Source of the DNA: Streptomyces chartreusis
Lineage (GTDB): Bacteria > Actinomycetota > Actinomycetes > Streptomycetales > Streptomycetaceae
Assembly (NCBI RefSeq): GCF_008704715.1
Contig: NZ_CP023689.1
Span: forward strand, 9,052,001-9,116,000
Reading direction: 5' to 3'
DNA: 64,000 nucleotides
Positions 1 to 8,885 of the stretch are shown piece after piece. Position 1 is the first letter of the stretch. Each line of letters starts with the position of its first letter. Under the pieces are notes generated by a model. That model worked only from the letters and a program-made list of their open reading frames with translations. It was not told the origin of the DNA and searched no databases. Position numbers and translations under genes: made by a program.

Positions 1-1199
1 AGAAGGCCGCCGCGATCGTCGCCGCGTGCCGGGAGATCCGCAGCGGCGAACTGCACGACCAGTTCGTCGTCGACGTCATCCAGGGCGGCGCCGGCACCTC
101 GACCAACATGAACGCCAACGAGGTCGTCGCCAACCGGGCGTTGGAGCTGCTGGGCCACGAGAAGGGCCGGTACCGGCACCTGCACCCCAACGAGGACGTC
201 AACCTCGGTCAGTCGACCAACGACGTCTACCCGACCGCCGTCAAGATCGCGACGGTGTTCGCGGTGCGCGGGCTGCTCAAGGCGATGGCCGTCCTCCAGG
301 ACGCGTTCGCCCGCAAGGCCGTCGAGTTCCGGGACGTGCTGAAGATGGGCCGCACCCAGCTCCAGGACGCGGTGCCGATGACGCTCGGGCAGGAGTTCTC
401 CGCCTACGCCGTCATGCTCGACGAGGACCGCTCCCGGCTCGCCGAGGCGGTCGAGCTGATCCACGAGATCAACCTGGGCGCCACCGCCATCGGCACCGGC
501 CTCAACGCCCCCGCCGGATACGCCGAGGCGGCCCGCCGCCACCTGTCCGAGATCACCGGACTGCCGCTGGTCACCGCCGCCAACCTGGTCGAAGCCACCC
601 AGGACTGCGGCGCGTTCGTCCAGATGTCCGGCGTCCTCAAGCGGATCGCCGTGAAGCTCTCCAAGAGCTGCAACGACCTGCGCCTGCTGTCCTCCGGCCC
701 GCGCGCGGGCCTCGGCGAGATCAACCTGCCGCCGGTGCAGGCCGGTTCGTCGATCATGCCCGGCAAGGTCAACCCGGTGATCCCCGAGGTCGTCAACCAG
801 GTCGCCTTCGAGGTGATCGGCAACGACGTCGCCATCACCATGGCCGCCGAGGCCGGACAGCTCCAGCTCAACGCCTTCGAGCCGGTCATCCTGCACTCCC
901 TCTCCGAGAGCATCACGCACCTGCGCAATGCCTGCGTGACCCTCGCCGAGCGCTGCGTGGTCGGCATCACCGCGAACACCGACGCGCTGCGCCGCACCGT
1001 GGAGAACTCCATCGGCCTGGTCACCGCCCTGAACCCGCACATCGGGTACACGGCCGCGACCGACATCGCCAAGGAGGCGCTCGTCAGCGGCCGGGGCGTG
1101 GCCGAACTCGTCCTGGAGAAGGGCCTGTTGCCGGCCGAGACCCTGGCCGACCTGCTGCGCCCGGAGGTCGTCGCGGGCACCGGACAGGCCCTGGCCTGA
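1..1199 (+). CDS. aspA: Aspartate ammonia-lyase, 5'-truncated by window edge
   Basis: Aspartase deaminates L-aspartate to fumarate and ammonia in the cytosol. The frame is open from base 3 with no start codon, so the N-terminus lies outside the window; about 398 residues are visible against roughly 470 for the family. The fumarase/aspartase signature [11 protein letters not shown] is present near base 750, and the substrate-binding segments [12 protein letters not shown] and [10 protein letters not shown] are intact. An internal ATG at 108 is inside the conserved GTSTNMN motif and is not the true start. It could be a fumarase by superfamily, but the GTSTNMN and [11 protein letters not shown] blocks fit aspartase. 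The glutaminase gene follows 50 bases downstream on the same strand, suggesting a shared role in amino-acid nitrogen release. Confidence 0.93.
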   Translation, partial: KAAAIVAACREIRSGELHDQFVVDVIQGGAGTSTNMNANEVVANRALELLGHEKGRYRHLHPNEDVNLGQSTNDVYPTAVKIATVFAVRGLLKAMAVLQDAFARKAVEFRDVLKMGRTQLQDAVPMTLGQEFSAYAVMLDEDRSRLAEAVELIHEINLGATAIGTGLNAPAGYAEAARRHLSEITGLPLVTAANLVEATQDCGAFVQMSGVLKRIAVKLSKSCNDLRLLSSGPRAGLGEINLPPVQAGSSIMPGKVNPVIPEVVNQVAFEVIGNDVAITMAAEAGQLQLNAFEPVILHSLSESITHLRNACVTLAERCVVGITANTDALRRTVENSIGLVTALNPHIGYTAATDIAKEALVSGRGVAELVLEKGLLPAETLADLLRPEVVAGTGQALA

Positions 1200-1249
1200 C
1201 CAGCGGCGACCCCACCTCGGATGCGCGAAGGGACCGGCCGGGAGGCACA

Positions 1250-2191
1250 ATGGTGATCATGGCAGCGTCGACGTCGTCACTGACCTTCCAGCCGATCCTG
1301 GAGCGCATCGCGGAGGAGATCGAGCGGACCCCCGGCCGTGGCCGGCCCGCCGACTACATCCCGGCGCTCGCGGCCTGCGACCCCCGCCGCTTCGGCATGG
1401 CCGTCGCCGAACTCGACGGCACGGTGTACGGCGTGGGGGACTGGCGCGAGCCGTTCTCCACGCAGTCCATCACCAAGGTGTTCACCCTCGCGCTCGACCT
1501 GGCCCGCGAGGGCGACGAACTCTGGGAGCACGTGGGCCGCGAGCCCTCCGGCAACCCGTTCAACTCCCTGATCCAGCTGGAGTACGAGAACGGCATCCCG
1601 CGCAACCCGTTCATCAACGCGGGCGCCCTCGTCGTCACCGACCGCCTCCAGACCCGTACCGGAGACGCGGCCGGTGAACTCCTCGCCTTCCTGCGCGCCG
1701 AGAGCGGCAACGCGGCCCTGGACTTCGACAAGGACGTCGCCGCCTCCGAGACGGCGAGCGGCGACCGGAACGCCGCGCTCGCCCACTTCATGGCGTCCTA
1801 CGGCAACATCGACAACCCCGTGCCGGCCCTGCTCGACCAGTACTTCCGCCAGTGCTCCGTGCAGGCGTCCTGTGCCGACCTCGCCCTGGCCACGTCGTTC
1901 CTGGCCCGCCACGGCGTCCGGGCCGACGGCACCCGCCTGCTCACCCGCAGCCAGGCCAAACAGATCAACGCGGTCATGCTGACCTGCGGCACCTACGACG
2001 CGGCGGGCGACTTCGCCTACCGCGTGGGCCTGCCCGGCAAGAGCGGGGTGGGCGGCGGCATCATCGCCGTCGTACCGGGCCGGTGCACGTTGTGCGTATG
2101 GAGTCCGGGTTTGGACGAGCGGGGCAATTCGGTGGCGGGAGTGGCGGCCCTGGACAGGTTCACCACCTTGACGGGCCTGTCGGTGTTCTAG
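1250..2191 (+). CDS. glsA: Glutaminase
   Basis: Serine-dependent beta-lactamase-fold glutaminase, hydrolysing glutamine to glutamate and ammonia. The 313-residue length matches the single-domain bacterial family. Visible family marks are FSTQSITKVF (catalytic Ser-x-x-Lys), NPFINAGA, and the C-terminal GKSGVGGGI stretch. The start ATG at 1250 has a GGGAGG ribosome site just upstream; an in-frame ATG three codons later is a weaker alternative. It follows the aspartase gene closely on the same strand and could share its transcript. Confidence 0.95.
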   Translation: MVIMAASTSSLTFQPILERIAEEIERTPGRGRPADYIPALAACDPRRFGMAVAELDGTVYGVGDWREPFSTQSITKVFTLALDLAREGDELWEHVGREPSGNPFNSLIQLEYENGIPRNPFINAGALVVTDRLQTRTGDAAGELLAFLRAESGNAALDFDKDVAASETASGDRNAALAHFMASYGNIDNPVPALLDQYFRQCSVQASCADLALATSFLARHGVRADGTRLLTRSQAKQINAVMLTCGTYDAAGDFAYRVGLPGKSGVGGGIIAVVPGRCTLCVWSPGLDERGNSVAGVAALDRFTTLTGLSVF

Positions 2192-2211
2192 ACGGGGGGC
2201 TGCGGAGAGGC

Positions 2212-2256
2212 TTTTGGCTTTCAGGGGCGCGGGGAACTGCGCGACAAGCCCCGCCG
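2212..2256. repeat. Dispersed Streptomyces stem-loop repeat, copy 1
   Basis: The segment contains GCGCGGGGAACTGCGCGAC flanked by GGGGC and GCCCC arms, so it can fold into a stem-loop. A related copy sits at 27520-27566. From memory, this GGGAACTGCGCGACCAGCCCC type of element is scattered through many Streptomyces genomes between genes. It lies after the glutaminase stop and before the mptB start, and might end transcription of glsA. Confidence 0.6.
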
Positions 2257-2344
2257 CAATCGATCACGCGCCGGACACACCCCGGACCCCCCTCAGAGAG
2301 ACGGCCGTCAACTGACGGCCACCCGTCGTTGACAGGCTGACCGA

Positions 2345-3748
2345 GTGTTGGCCATGGCTTTTCCCATCGATCTCCGCCGCTGCCAGATACTCGGTCTGGC
2401 CGGCACCGCCATACTCGCCCTGGGCGGTGAGACGGCCGGTGCGCTGCCGGTCCGGGAACTCCTGGCCCCCAGCTCGGCGCACGCCGCCCTCGGCCTGGTC
2501 GGCGTGTACTTCGGCGTCGTCCTGCTGATAGCCGCATGGCTGCTGCTGGGCCGGCTCGTGCGCAGCGCGGATCCGCCGACCCCGCGCGCCTTGCTGCTGG
2601 TGCTGGCCGCCTGGGCCACCCCGCTGCTGATCGCGCCGCCGCTGTTCAGCCGGGACGTGTACAGCTACCTGGCCCAGGGAGCCATGGTCGACGCGCACAT
2701 CGACGTGTACGCGTACGGCCCCTCCCACCTCGGTGGCCCCCTCGCCGACGAGGTCGCCCCGCTGTGGCGGCACACGGGGGCGCCCTACGGCCCCGTGTTC
2801 ATGGGCGTCGCCTCCGTGCTGTCCGGCGCGACCCGCGGCGAAGTGCCCGCCGGACTGTTCGGCATGCGGCTGATAGCGCTGCTCGGCGTGGCGCTGATGG
2901 CGGCCGCCCTGCCGCGCCTCGCCCGGCACAGCGGAGCCGACCCGGCCGCCGCGCTGTGGCTGGGCGCCCTCAACCCGCTGGTGCTGCTGCACCTGGTGGC
3001 GGGCGCCCACAACGACGCCATCATGCTGGGCCTGCTCGGCGCCGGTCTGGTCGCCGCTCTCGGCCGCTGGCCCATCCTGGGCGCCGTCCTTGTCACCCTG
3101 GCGGCGCTGGTCAAGGCACCGGCCGCGCTCGGCCTCGTCGCCGTCGTACTGCTCCAGATGCGTTCCGGACACCACCCGGCCAAGGCCGTCCTCACCACGG
3201 GAGCCGCGTCCGCCGCCACCACGGTCGCCGCCACGGCCGTGGCGGGCACGGGATACGGCTGGATCGGCGCCCTGGACACCCCGGTCTCCACCCAGAACTG
3301 GGCGCTGACCAGCCTGCTCGGCCGGGCCACCGCGTCGCTGCTGGAGAAGACCGGCAGCGATCTGGCGCCGCTGGCCGTCCCGGTGTGGCACACCTTCGGA
3401 CTCGTCCTCACCGGCGTTCTGGTGCTCCTCATATGGTGGCGCTGGCGTCCGCGCCCGGTGTACGCGCTCGGCCTGAGCCTCGCGGCCGTGGCCGCCTTCG
3501 GACCGGCGATCCGCCCCTGGTACGCGCTGTGGGGCCTGTTCCTCATAGCGGCCGCCGCGCCCAGCACCTCGGTACGGCACCGGGTCGCGGCCCTGACGGG
3601 CGTGCTCGCGCTCGCCGTACTGCCGAGCGGCGGCCCGGCCGACGCCGGGCAGCTGGTGCTGGCTATCTCCGGCGGCGCGCTCGCCGTGGTCGTTCTCTGG
3701 CAGGCGCATCTGGCGGCACAGGCCCCGGCGTTGGGACGTACGGCATGA
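2345..3748 (+). CDS. mptB: Polyprenol phosphomannose-dependent alpha-1,6-mannosyltransferase, MptB-like
   Basis: GT-C fold integral membrane mannosyltransferase that in actinobacteria elongates lipomannan-type mannan chains using polyprenyl-phosphate mannose. The 467-residue protein is mostly hydrophobic, with about a dozen membrane helices. An early extracellular loop carries the acidic segment LFSRDVYSYLAQG, with the Arg-Asp pair typical of GT-C enzymes. GTG at 2345 and ATG at 2354 are both possible starts; neither has a clear ribosome site. Its stop overlaps the start of the next GT by ATGA, so the two are translationally coupled. Confidence 0.85.
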   Translation: MLAMAFPIDLRRCQILGLAGTAILALGGETAGALPVRELLAPSSAHAALGLVGVYFGVVLLIAAWLLLGRLVRSADPPTPRALLLVLAAWATPLLIAPPLFSRDVYSYLAQGAMVDAHIDVYAYGPSHLGGPLADEVAPLWRHTGAPYGPVFMGVASVLSGATRGEVPAGLFGMRLIALLGVALMAAALPRLARHSGADPAAALWLGALNPLVLLHLVAGAHNDAIMLGLLGAGLVAALGRWPILGAVLVTLAALVKAPAALGLVAVVLLQMRSGHHPAKAVLTTGAASAATTVAATAVAGTGYGWIGALDTPVSTQNWALTSLLGRATASLLEKTGSDLAPLAVPVWHTFGLVLTGVLVLLIWWRWRPRPVYALGLSLAAVAAFGPAIRPWYALWGLFLIAAAAPSTSVRHRVAALTGVLALAVLPSGGPADAGQLVLAISGGALAVVVLWQAHLAAQAPALGRTA

Positions 3749-5100
3749 GGCTTCCGCGCACCGATCGCGGCCGGCTGGCACTCGTGCTCGCCCTCGTCGC
3801 CGCCGTCGCCCTCTTCACCGCCACCGTGCCGTTGCTGCGCGACTGGTTCGACCTGCGCGTCTACTACGGCACCGTCGACAGCTGGATGCACCACGACGGC
3901 CGTATCTACGACTACCGGGTGCCCGGCACCACGTACGGTTTCACCTACCCGCCGTTCGCGGCGGTCGTGATGCTGCCCATGGCGCTGCTGGATCTGCACG
4001 TCGCCATCGCGGTGGCGCTGCTGCTCAACCTGGTGGCGCTGGCCTTCGTGCTGCGGGTGATCGCCGGGCGGGCCTGGCGGCGCTACGGCTGGTACGGAGT
4101 CGCGCTGGCCCTGTGCGGGCTGGCCCTGTTCGAACCGCTGCGGGACACCTTCAGCTTCGGGCAGGTGAACATCCTGCTGCTGGCCCTGGTGCTGCTCGAC
4201 TGCTGGTTGCTGTCGACCGGCCGGGAGCGCCGGGCGGGTGTCGGCATCGGTCTGGCGGCGGCGATCAAGCTGACGCCGGCGGCGTTCATCGGGCTGCTGC
4301 TGGTGGCCCGTCGCTGGCGGGCCGCGGCCGTGGCGACGTCCGTGGCCGCCGCCGCGACGGCGCTGGCGGCGTGGGTGGCGCCGGGCCCCTCCCGTTTCTA
4401 CTGGACGCACGCGATGTGGGACACCACCCGGGTCGGCCGCCTCGACTACGTCTCGAACCAGTCCCTGCAAGGGATCCTGGCCCGGCTGGACGTGACGGGC
4501 CGGGAGATCTGGGCGGTCGTCGTCCTGGTCGTCCTCGGGGTGTGGGTGGCGCGCACCCGCCGGGCGGTGGCGGCGGGGGACTGGACGGCGGCGTTCGCCC
4601 TCACCGGGCTGACCGCCTGCCTGGTCAGCCCGATCACGTGGGTCCACCACCTGGTGTGGCTGCTGCCGTCCTTCGCCGTCCTCGTCCGCGCCGGCCGGCG
4701 ACGGGTGGCCGCCGCCCTGTACGCGGTGCTGTGCACCAGCGTGGTGTGGCTCTGGTTCGACGACGCGTCCGGCGTCGACGGCTTCATCGGCAGCAACACC
4801 TACGCGTGGATCACCCTCGGCCTGCTGTTCTGGCTGCCGGTCGGTCAGTCCGCCTCCGAGCGCTCGACCCGGCCGCGCGTCACCAGCGACACGGCACCCG
4901 CGCCCATCCCGGCGGCACCGGCGATCGCGCAGGCCTCCGCCCAGCCCGGCGCTGCGCCCTCGGGCGTCACCGCAGCCACCACGGGCACCGTGGCGGGGCC
5001 CGGCGCGGGTCTGGCCCGCAAACCGTCGAGCGACCCCACCGGCTCGACCCGGCCGGCCGCGCCGAACCCCCAGTCGAGCAGTTCGCCGGCCTCCTCGTAG
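3745..5100 (+). CDS. GT87-family (DUF2029) membrane glycosyltransferase
   Basis: Integral membrane glycosyltransferase of the GT-C/GT87 group, related to PimE-type mannosyltransferases that use polyprenyl-phosphate mannose. The acceptor cannot be read from sequence. The N-terminal helix is followed by the loop FDLRVYYGTVDSW containing the acidic residue expected for catalysis; FTYPPFAA and NQSLQG are also typical. It begins in an ATGA overlap with the mptB stop. The last 85 residues are Ala/Pro/Ser/Thr-rich and lie entirely over the 3' end of the convergent carboxypeptidase gene. That tail is probably unconstrained read-through rather than a domain. Confidence 0.82.
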   Translation: MRLPRTDRGRLALVLALVAAVALFTATVPLLRDWFDLRVYYGTVDSWMHHDGRIYDYRVPGTTYGFTYPPFAAVVMLPMALLDLHVAIAVALLLNLVALAFVLRVIAGRAWRRYGWYGVALALCGLALFEPLRDTFSFGQVNILLLALVLLDCWLLSTGRERRAGVGIGLAAAIKLTPAAFIGLLLVARRWRAAAVATSVAAAATALAAWVAPGPSRFYWTHAMWDTTRVGRLDYVSNQSLQGILARLDVTGREIWAVVVLVVLGVWVARTRRAVAAGDWTAAFALTGLTACLVSPITWVHHLVWLLPSFAVLVRAGRRRVAAALYAVLCTSVVWLWFDDASGVDGFIGSNTYAWITLGLLFWLPVGQSASERSTRPRVTSDTAPAPIPAAPAIAQASAQPGAAPSGVTAATTGTVAGPGAGLARKPSSDPTGSTRPAAPNPQSSSSPASS

Positions 5101-6023
5101 ACGGCGTGCCCGCCGCCCGCCCGGGGGTTGAGCACCGTCACGACGAGGGTGCGACCACCGCGGCGGGCGGCGGCGACGAGGGTGTTGCCCGCCTTGCTGG
5201 TGTAGCCGTTCTTGATGCCGATCAGCCCCGGGTACGGGTCCACCCCGTCCGCGCCGGTCAGCAGCCGGTTGGTGTTGCGGATCGGGTAGGCCCAGCCGCC
5301 CCCGCCCGGGAACGACGCCACGGCCGTCCCGCAGTACCGCGCGAACTCCGCGTTGCGCAGCCCGGCACGGCCGAACACCGCCAGGTCGTACGCCGAGGAC
5401 ACCTGGCCGGGCGTGTCGTACCCGTCGGGCGACACCACCCGCGTGTCGAGGGCGCCGAGCGAACGCGCCTTGGCCTGCATCCGGGCGGCCGTGGTGCGCC
5501 AGCCGCCGTTGAGCGCGGCCAGCACATGCACGGCGTCGTTGCCGGAGCTGAGGAACACCCCGCGCCACAGATCGGCGATCCGGTACGTCCGCCCCTCGGC
5601 GACCCCGACCAGACTGCTGCCGGGCCCGATCCCGGCCAGCTCCTCGTTGCGCACGGTGTGCGGGACGCCGACGGGCAGGGCCGGCAGCAGGGTGAGGGCG
5701 AACAGGGTCTTCAGGGTGCTCGCGGGCGGCAGCCTGCGGTGCGCGTCGTACGCGGCGAGCACCTCGCCCGAGTCGGCGTCCGCCACCAGCCACGACAGCG
5801 CCGAGACGCGCGGGAGCCGGGGCGCCCCGGAGAGCGGATGCACCTGAGTGCCGGACCGGTACAGCAGCGCGGGGCGTGGGATCGCCGCGGCCCGGGGTCC
5901 GCCCGGCGGGTCGGGGTCGAGCCCCTCGTGGGCGAACGCGGCGGCGGGTGCGAGCGCCAGCAGTCCGGCCGCGCAGAGCACGCACGCGGACACGAGAGCC
6001 CGGGAAGAAAGTCCGATCTTCAT
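4845..6023 (-). CDS. D-alanyl-D-alanine carboxypeptidase (PBP5-like, S11 family)
   Basis: Exported low-molecular-weight penicillin-binding protein that trims the terminal D-Ala from peptidoglycan stem peptides. A signal sequence occupies residues 1-31. The catalytic set is S102-T-L-K105, S160-G-N162 and K271-N-G273. The last triad is KNG rather than the usual KTG or KSG. A hydrophobic segment near residues 350-375 could be a C-terminal membrane anchor. The 3' end overlaps the convergent GT87 gene by 256 bases. No strong ribosome site precedes the ATG at 6023. Confidence 0.88.
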   Translation of the reverse strand: MKIGLSSRALVSACVLCAAGLLALAPAAAFAHEGLDPDPPGGPRAAAIPRPALLYRSGTQVHPLSGAPRLPRVSALSWLVADADSGEVLAAYDAHRRLPPASTLKTLFALTLLPALPVGVPHTVRNEELAGIGPGSSLVGVAEGRTYRIADLWRGVFLSSGNDAVHVLAALNGGWRTTAARMQAKARSLGALDTRVVSPDGYDTPGQVSSAYDLAVFGRAGLRNAEFARYCGTAVASFPGGGGWAYPIRNTNRLLTGADGVDPYPGLIGIKNGYTSKAGNTLVAAARRGGRTLVVTVLNPRAGGGHAVYEEAGELLDWGFGAAGRVEPVGSLDGLRARPAPGPATVPVVAAVTPEGAAPGWAEACAIAGAAGMGAGAVSLVTRGRVERSEAD

Positions 6024-6112
6024 ACTGCCAAGCTAGGAACGGAGTCGCCCCGGACCGTGCTGCCCGGGCCGGTCGGGGCGCGCGGGCACCCGGACGGGCG
6101 ATGCTCCGGCCG

Positions 6113-7249
6113 TCACTCGCCGGGCAAGGTCGGCTGGATCCGCCGCAGGAACGTGGCGTTGTCGGGTGTCTCGCGCAGGCGTTCCAGGAGGGTCTCCAGG
6201 TTGGTCTGCCCGTCCCGTGTCTGGAGCGCCCGGCGCAGGCCGCGTACGACGCCCAACTCGGCCGGGGGCAGCAGGAGTTCCTCGCGGCGGGTGCCCGACG
6301 GGTTGATGTCGACGGCGGGGAAGACCCGCCGGTGGGCCAGGTCCCGGTTCAGGCGCAGCTCCATGTTGCCGGTGCTCTTGAGCTCCTCGAAGTAGAAGTC
6401 GTCGGCGCGGGAGCCGGTCTCCACCAGGGCCGTGGCGAGGATGGTGAGCGAGCCGCCCTCCTCGGCGAGCCTGGCGGCGCCGAAGAACCGCTTCGGCCCG
6501 TGCAGCGCCGCGGCGTCGACGCCGCCGCTCAGGGTGCGTCCACCGGAGGCGGCCGCGTTGTTGTGCGCCCGGCACAGCCGGGTCAGGGAGTCGAGCAGGA
6601 TGACGACGTCCTCGCCCGCCTCGACGAGCCGCTTGGCCCGCTCGATGACGAGCTCGGCCAGCGCGATGTGTTGCTTCGGCGTCTGGTCGAAGGTCGAGGC
6701 GTACACCTCGCCGCGCACCGAGCGCCGCATGTCGGTGACTTCCTCGGGGCGCTCGTCGAGGAGCACCACCATCAGCCGGCACTCGGGGTGGTTGCCGGCG
6801 ACGGCGGCCGCGATCTGCTGGAGGAGGACCGTCTTGCCGGTCTTTGGCGGGGCCACGATCAGGCCGCGCTGGCCCTTGCCCACGGGGGCGATCAGGTCGG
6901 TGACCCGGCCGGTCAGCCCCGATGCCCGGTGCTCCAGGCGGATCCGCTCACGCGGGTGAAGGGGCGTCAGCTCGCCGAAGCGGCGGCGGTTCCTGTCGGG
7001 GGTGCGGCCGTTGACGCGGGCGACGTCGGTGAGGGTGCGTCCCTCGCCGCGTACGCCGTCGACCAGGTCGCCCTTGCGCAGGCCGTACCGGCGGATCAGC
7101 GCGGGGGAGACCGGCAGGTCGGCCGGGGTGGGCAGCAGGTGCTCGGCGCGCAGGTGTCCCTTGCCGTTCGCGTCGATGTCGAGCACGCCGGTGACGGCAC
7201 GGACCGGGGGCTGCTGCCGTACGGGTGGGTTTTCGAGAGTGGTGGTCAT
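6113..7249 (-). CDS. Short Rho-type transcription termination factor paralogue
   Basis: A 378-residue homologue of Rho, the hexameric RNA-dependent ATPase that ends transcription. The ATPase core is complete: Walker A APPKTGKT (133-140), LLDERPEEV (163-171), LLDSLTRL (218-225) and the stretch from LSGGVDAAALH to SGTRREELL. The main Streptomyces Rho is far longer, with a large N-terminal insertion. This copy starts directly at the cold-shock RNA-binding domain and lacks the N-terminal helical bundle. In that domain the E. coli GFGFLR motif reads GKGHLR, so both RNA-stacking Phe are replaced. The ATG at 7249 follows an AGGAC site; an upstream in-frame extension looks like leader. The neighbours give no functional hint. 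Confidence 0.9.
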   Translation of the reverse strand: MTTTLENPPVRQQPPVRAVTGVLDIDANGKGHLRAEHLLPTPADLPVSPALIRRYGLRKGDLVDGVRGEGRTLTDVARVNGRTPDRNRRRFGELTPLHPRERIRLEHRASGLTGRVTDLIAPVGKGQRGLIVAPPKTGKTVLLQQIAAAVAGNHPECRLMVVLLDERPEEVTDMRRSVRGEVYASTFDQTPKQHIALAELVIERAKRLVEAGEDVVILLDSLTRLCRAHNNAAASGGRTLSGGVDAAALHGPKRFFGAARLAEEGGSLTILATALVETGSRADDFYFEELKSTGNMELRLNRDLAHRRVFPAVDINPSGTRREELLLPPAELGVVRGLRRALQTRDGQTNLETLLERLRETPDNATFLRRIQPTLPGE

Positions 7250-7493
7250 GGTGGTGGGTCCTTTCACGGACGGAAGGCATGGGACATGCGGAAGGAAGGG
7301 AGATGCCGCGGACTTCGGGAAGGCGGTCGACGCGCCTTCGGGCGGCGGGACACAGCACCCCGGACATGGCGCTGAGCCGGTCACGAGATGGTGCGGAGAA
7401 AGCCGGTACGCGGACCGGCGAACTGAGGTGGAACTGGCACCGGCGCCCTGGACCGGGCGTACACAGGTGCTAACGGGACGGTACCACGGTGGT
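7250..7493 (-). promoter_or_regulatory. Leader/promoter region of the Rho paralogue
   Basis: This 244-base gap separates the methyltransferase stop from the rho start on the minus strand. It must hold the rho promoter and possibly a long leader, but no convincing -10/-35 pair or palindrome was seen. Rho genes in other bacteria are often autoregulated in the leader; nothing here proves that. Confidence 0.3.
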
Positions 7494-8321
7494 TCAGCGC
7501 GTGGCGAGGAGTCCGTAGAGCAGGGGGATCCGCGGTTCTGGAAGCCGCCACCAGCCGGAGGGCGTGCGCTCCATGTGCGGCCAGCGCTGCCAGGGCAGCT
7601 CGTCGCTCTCGGTGAGGCGCCGGATGGTCAGTCCTGCCTGCGTCAACGCGCCGAGGACCTCTCCTATTCCGTGCATCCACTCGAAGCTGTCGGTGGCGCC
7701 CGCCACGGCCGGGCCGTCCGTGTAGGTGTGCGTGGCGTCGCGGTGCACGGCCCCGTCGCCGCTCAGGTAGTCGTGGCGCAGCAGCAGCTCCGGTCCCTCG
7801 CCCGGACCGGGCTTGGGGCCGAGGGAGTTGAGCAGCGGGTGGAACTCGACGATGTACAACCGTCCGCCGGGCCGCAGGAGTCGGGCCACCACACCCGCCC
7901 AGCGATCCAGGTCGGGCAGATAGCACAGCGCGCCCTTGCCGGTGTAGACGACGTCGAACTGCCGCCCCTCCAGGGCCGCCACGGCGTCGTAGACGTTCGC
8001 CCGCACGTACGTGACGTCCAGCCCCGCCTTCCGGGCGATGCCGTCCGCGGCGGCCACCGAGGCCGCGGAGAAGTCCAGGCCGACCGCGCGTGCCCCGCGC
8101 TGTGCGAAGGCGAGCGTCTCGGTGCCCAGATGGCACTGGAGATGCAGCACGTCCCGCCCGGCCAGCTCACCGAGGTCGTCCCATTCGAAGGAGGCGAACC
8201 AGCGGGCCGGATCGAGGTCCTGGTCGAGGCCGTAGAACCGGCTGGCGACGTGGACGGGTGTGCGGGCGTCCCAGTTCGCCTGGTTGGCCGACATCATCCG
8301 CGCATGCTCGTCGGTGGTCAT
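7494..8321 (-). CDS. Class I SAM-dependent methyltransferase
   Basis: A 275-residue Rossmann-fold methyltransferase. Motif I is LHLQCHLGTETLAFA, motif II contains GLDFS, and motif IV is FDVVYTGKGAL, followed by LLRPGGRLYIVEFHP, the usual post-motif III region. The substrate is unknown; this variant with LHLQCH is a common small-molecule type in actinomycetes. The ATG at 8321 (MTTDEHARMM) is preferred to a GTG nine codons upstream because residues before it are not family-like. It stands between the rho paralogue and an NTF2-like gene, all on the minus strand. Confidence 0.87.
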   Translation of the reverse strand: MTTDEHARMMSANQANWDARTPVHVASRFYGLDQDLDPARWFASFEWDDLGELAGRDVLHLQCHLGTETLAFAQRGARAVGLDFSAASVAAADGIARKAGLDVTYVRANVYDAVAALEGRQFDVVYTGKGALCYLPDLDRWAGVVARLLRPGGRLYIVEFHPLLNSLGPKPGPGEGPELLLRHDYLSGDGAVHRDATHTYTDGPAVAGATDSFEWMHGIGEVLGALTQAGLTIRRLTESDELPWQRWPHMERTPSGWWRLPEPRIPLLYGLLATR

Positions 8322-8416
8322 GGGGACATCCAACCGCGACCGCCCCACGCGCAGGCGGACATCGCGCCACGGGGCACCCGGTGTCGATCCGGGTGCACCC
8401 CGCGTTCCGCCCGACG

Positions 8417-8815
8417 CTACGCGGACCGGAGCCGCGCCTCCTGCTCGATCCGGTCGAACTGCGCGCCCATGGCCTCCGCCAGCGCCTGCGCGCCCGACAG
8501 CGGACGGACCATGACCATGAAGTCGTCGATCAGCCCTTCCTCGTTCACCCGGAGGAAGTCGCAGCCGGTGATCTCCCGGTCGCCCACCCGCGCGGTGAAG
8601 ACCAGCGCGTGATCACGGCCGTTCGGGTCGTTGATCTCCCGCACATAGCGGAAGTCCTCGAAGACCCGCACGACACCGCGCAGGATCGCCGCCGTGATCG
8701 CCTTGCCGGCATACGGCTTGAACACGACCGGGCTGGTGAAGACGACGTCCTCCGCCAGCAGGGTCTCCATGGCATCGGCGTCGCCCGCCTCGACGGCCTC
8801 GCGGAACGCGCGCAT
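8417..8815 (-). CDS. NTF2-like / SnoaL-like fold protein
   Basis: A 132-residue protein of the NTF2-like superfamily, which includes limonene epoxide hydrolases, ketosteroid isomerases and uncharacterised ligand-binding proteins. Typical marks are the opening FREAVEAGDADAMETLLAEDVVFTSP and the later VGDREITGCDFLRVNEEG. Activity cannot be assigned. The start is set by a strong AGGTGAT ribosome site. It is divergent from the PadR gene at 8886 across a short gap with an inverted repeat, so it is a plausible PadR target. Confidence 0.85.
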   Translation of the reverse strand: MRAFREAVEAGDADAMETLLAEDVVFTSPVVFKPYAGKAITAAILRGVVRVFEDFRYVREINDPNGRDHALVFTARVGDREITGCDFLRVNEEGLIDDFMVMVRPLSGAQALAEAMGAQFDRIEQEARLRSA

Positions 8816-8828
8816 CGGATCACCTCAT

Positions 8829-8844
8829 AGTCAATTTGTTGAGT
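8829..8844. promoter_or_regulatory. Candidate operator between NTF2-like gene and padR
   Basis: Inverted repeat AGTCAA-tttg-TTGAGT, 5 of 6 arm positions paired, in the 70-base gap between divergent genes. A plus-strand TTGTTG (8836-8841) spaced 16 bases from AATAAT (8858-8863) could be the padR promoter, so a protein bound here would block it. The site does not match the ATGT-N8-ACAT PadR pattern. Confidence 0.4.
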
Positions 8845-8885
8845 AGGTGCGGATGAGAATAATCACCTGCTGTTACGGTGTCCAC

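Noticed and set aside
2785-5985. Very long minus-strand open frame across the mannosyltransferases and carboxypeptidase
   Set aside because: Arg/Gly/Pro-rich translation without domains; it is the mirror of true genes caused by high GC. The same applies to long opposite frames at 27342-29627, 40008-42689, 44926-47331, 56330-58183 and 59096-61201.
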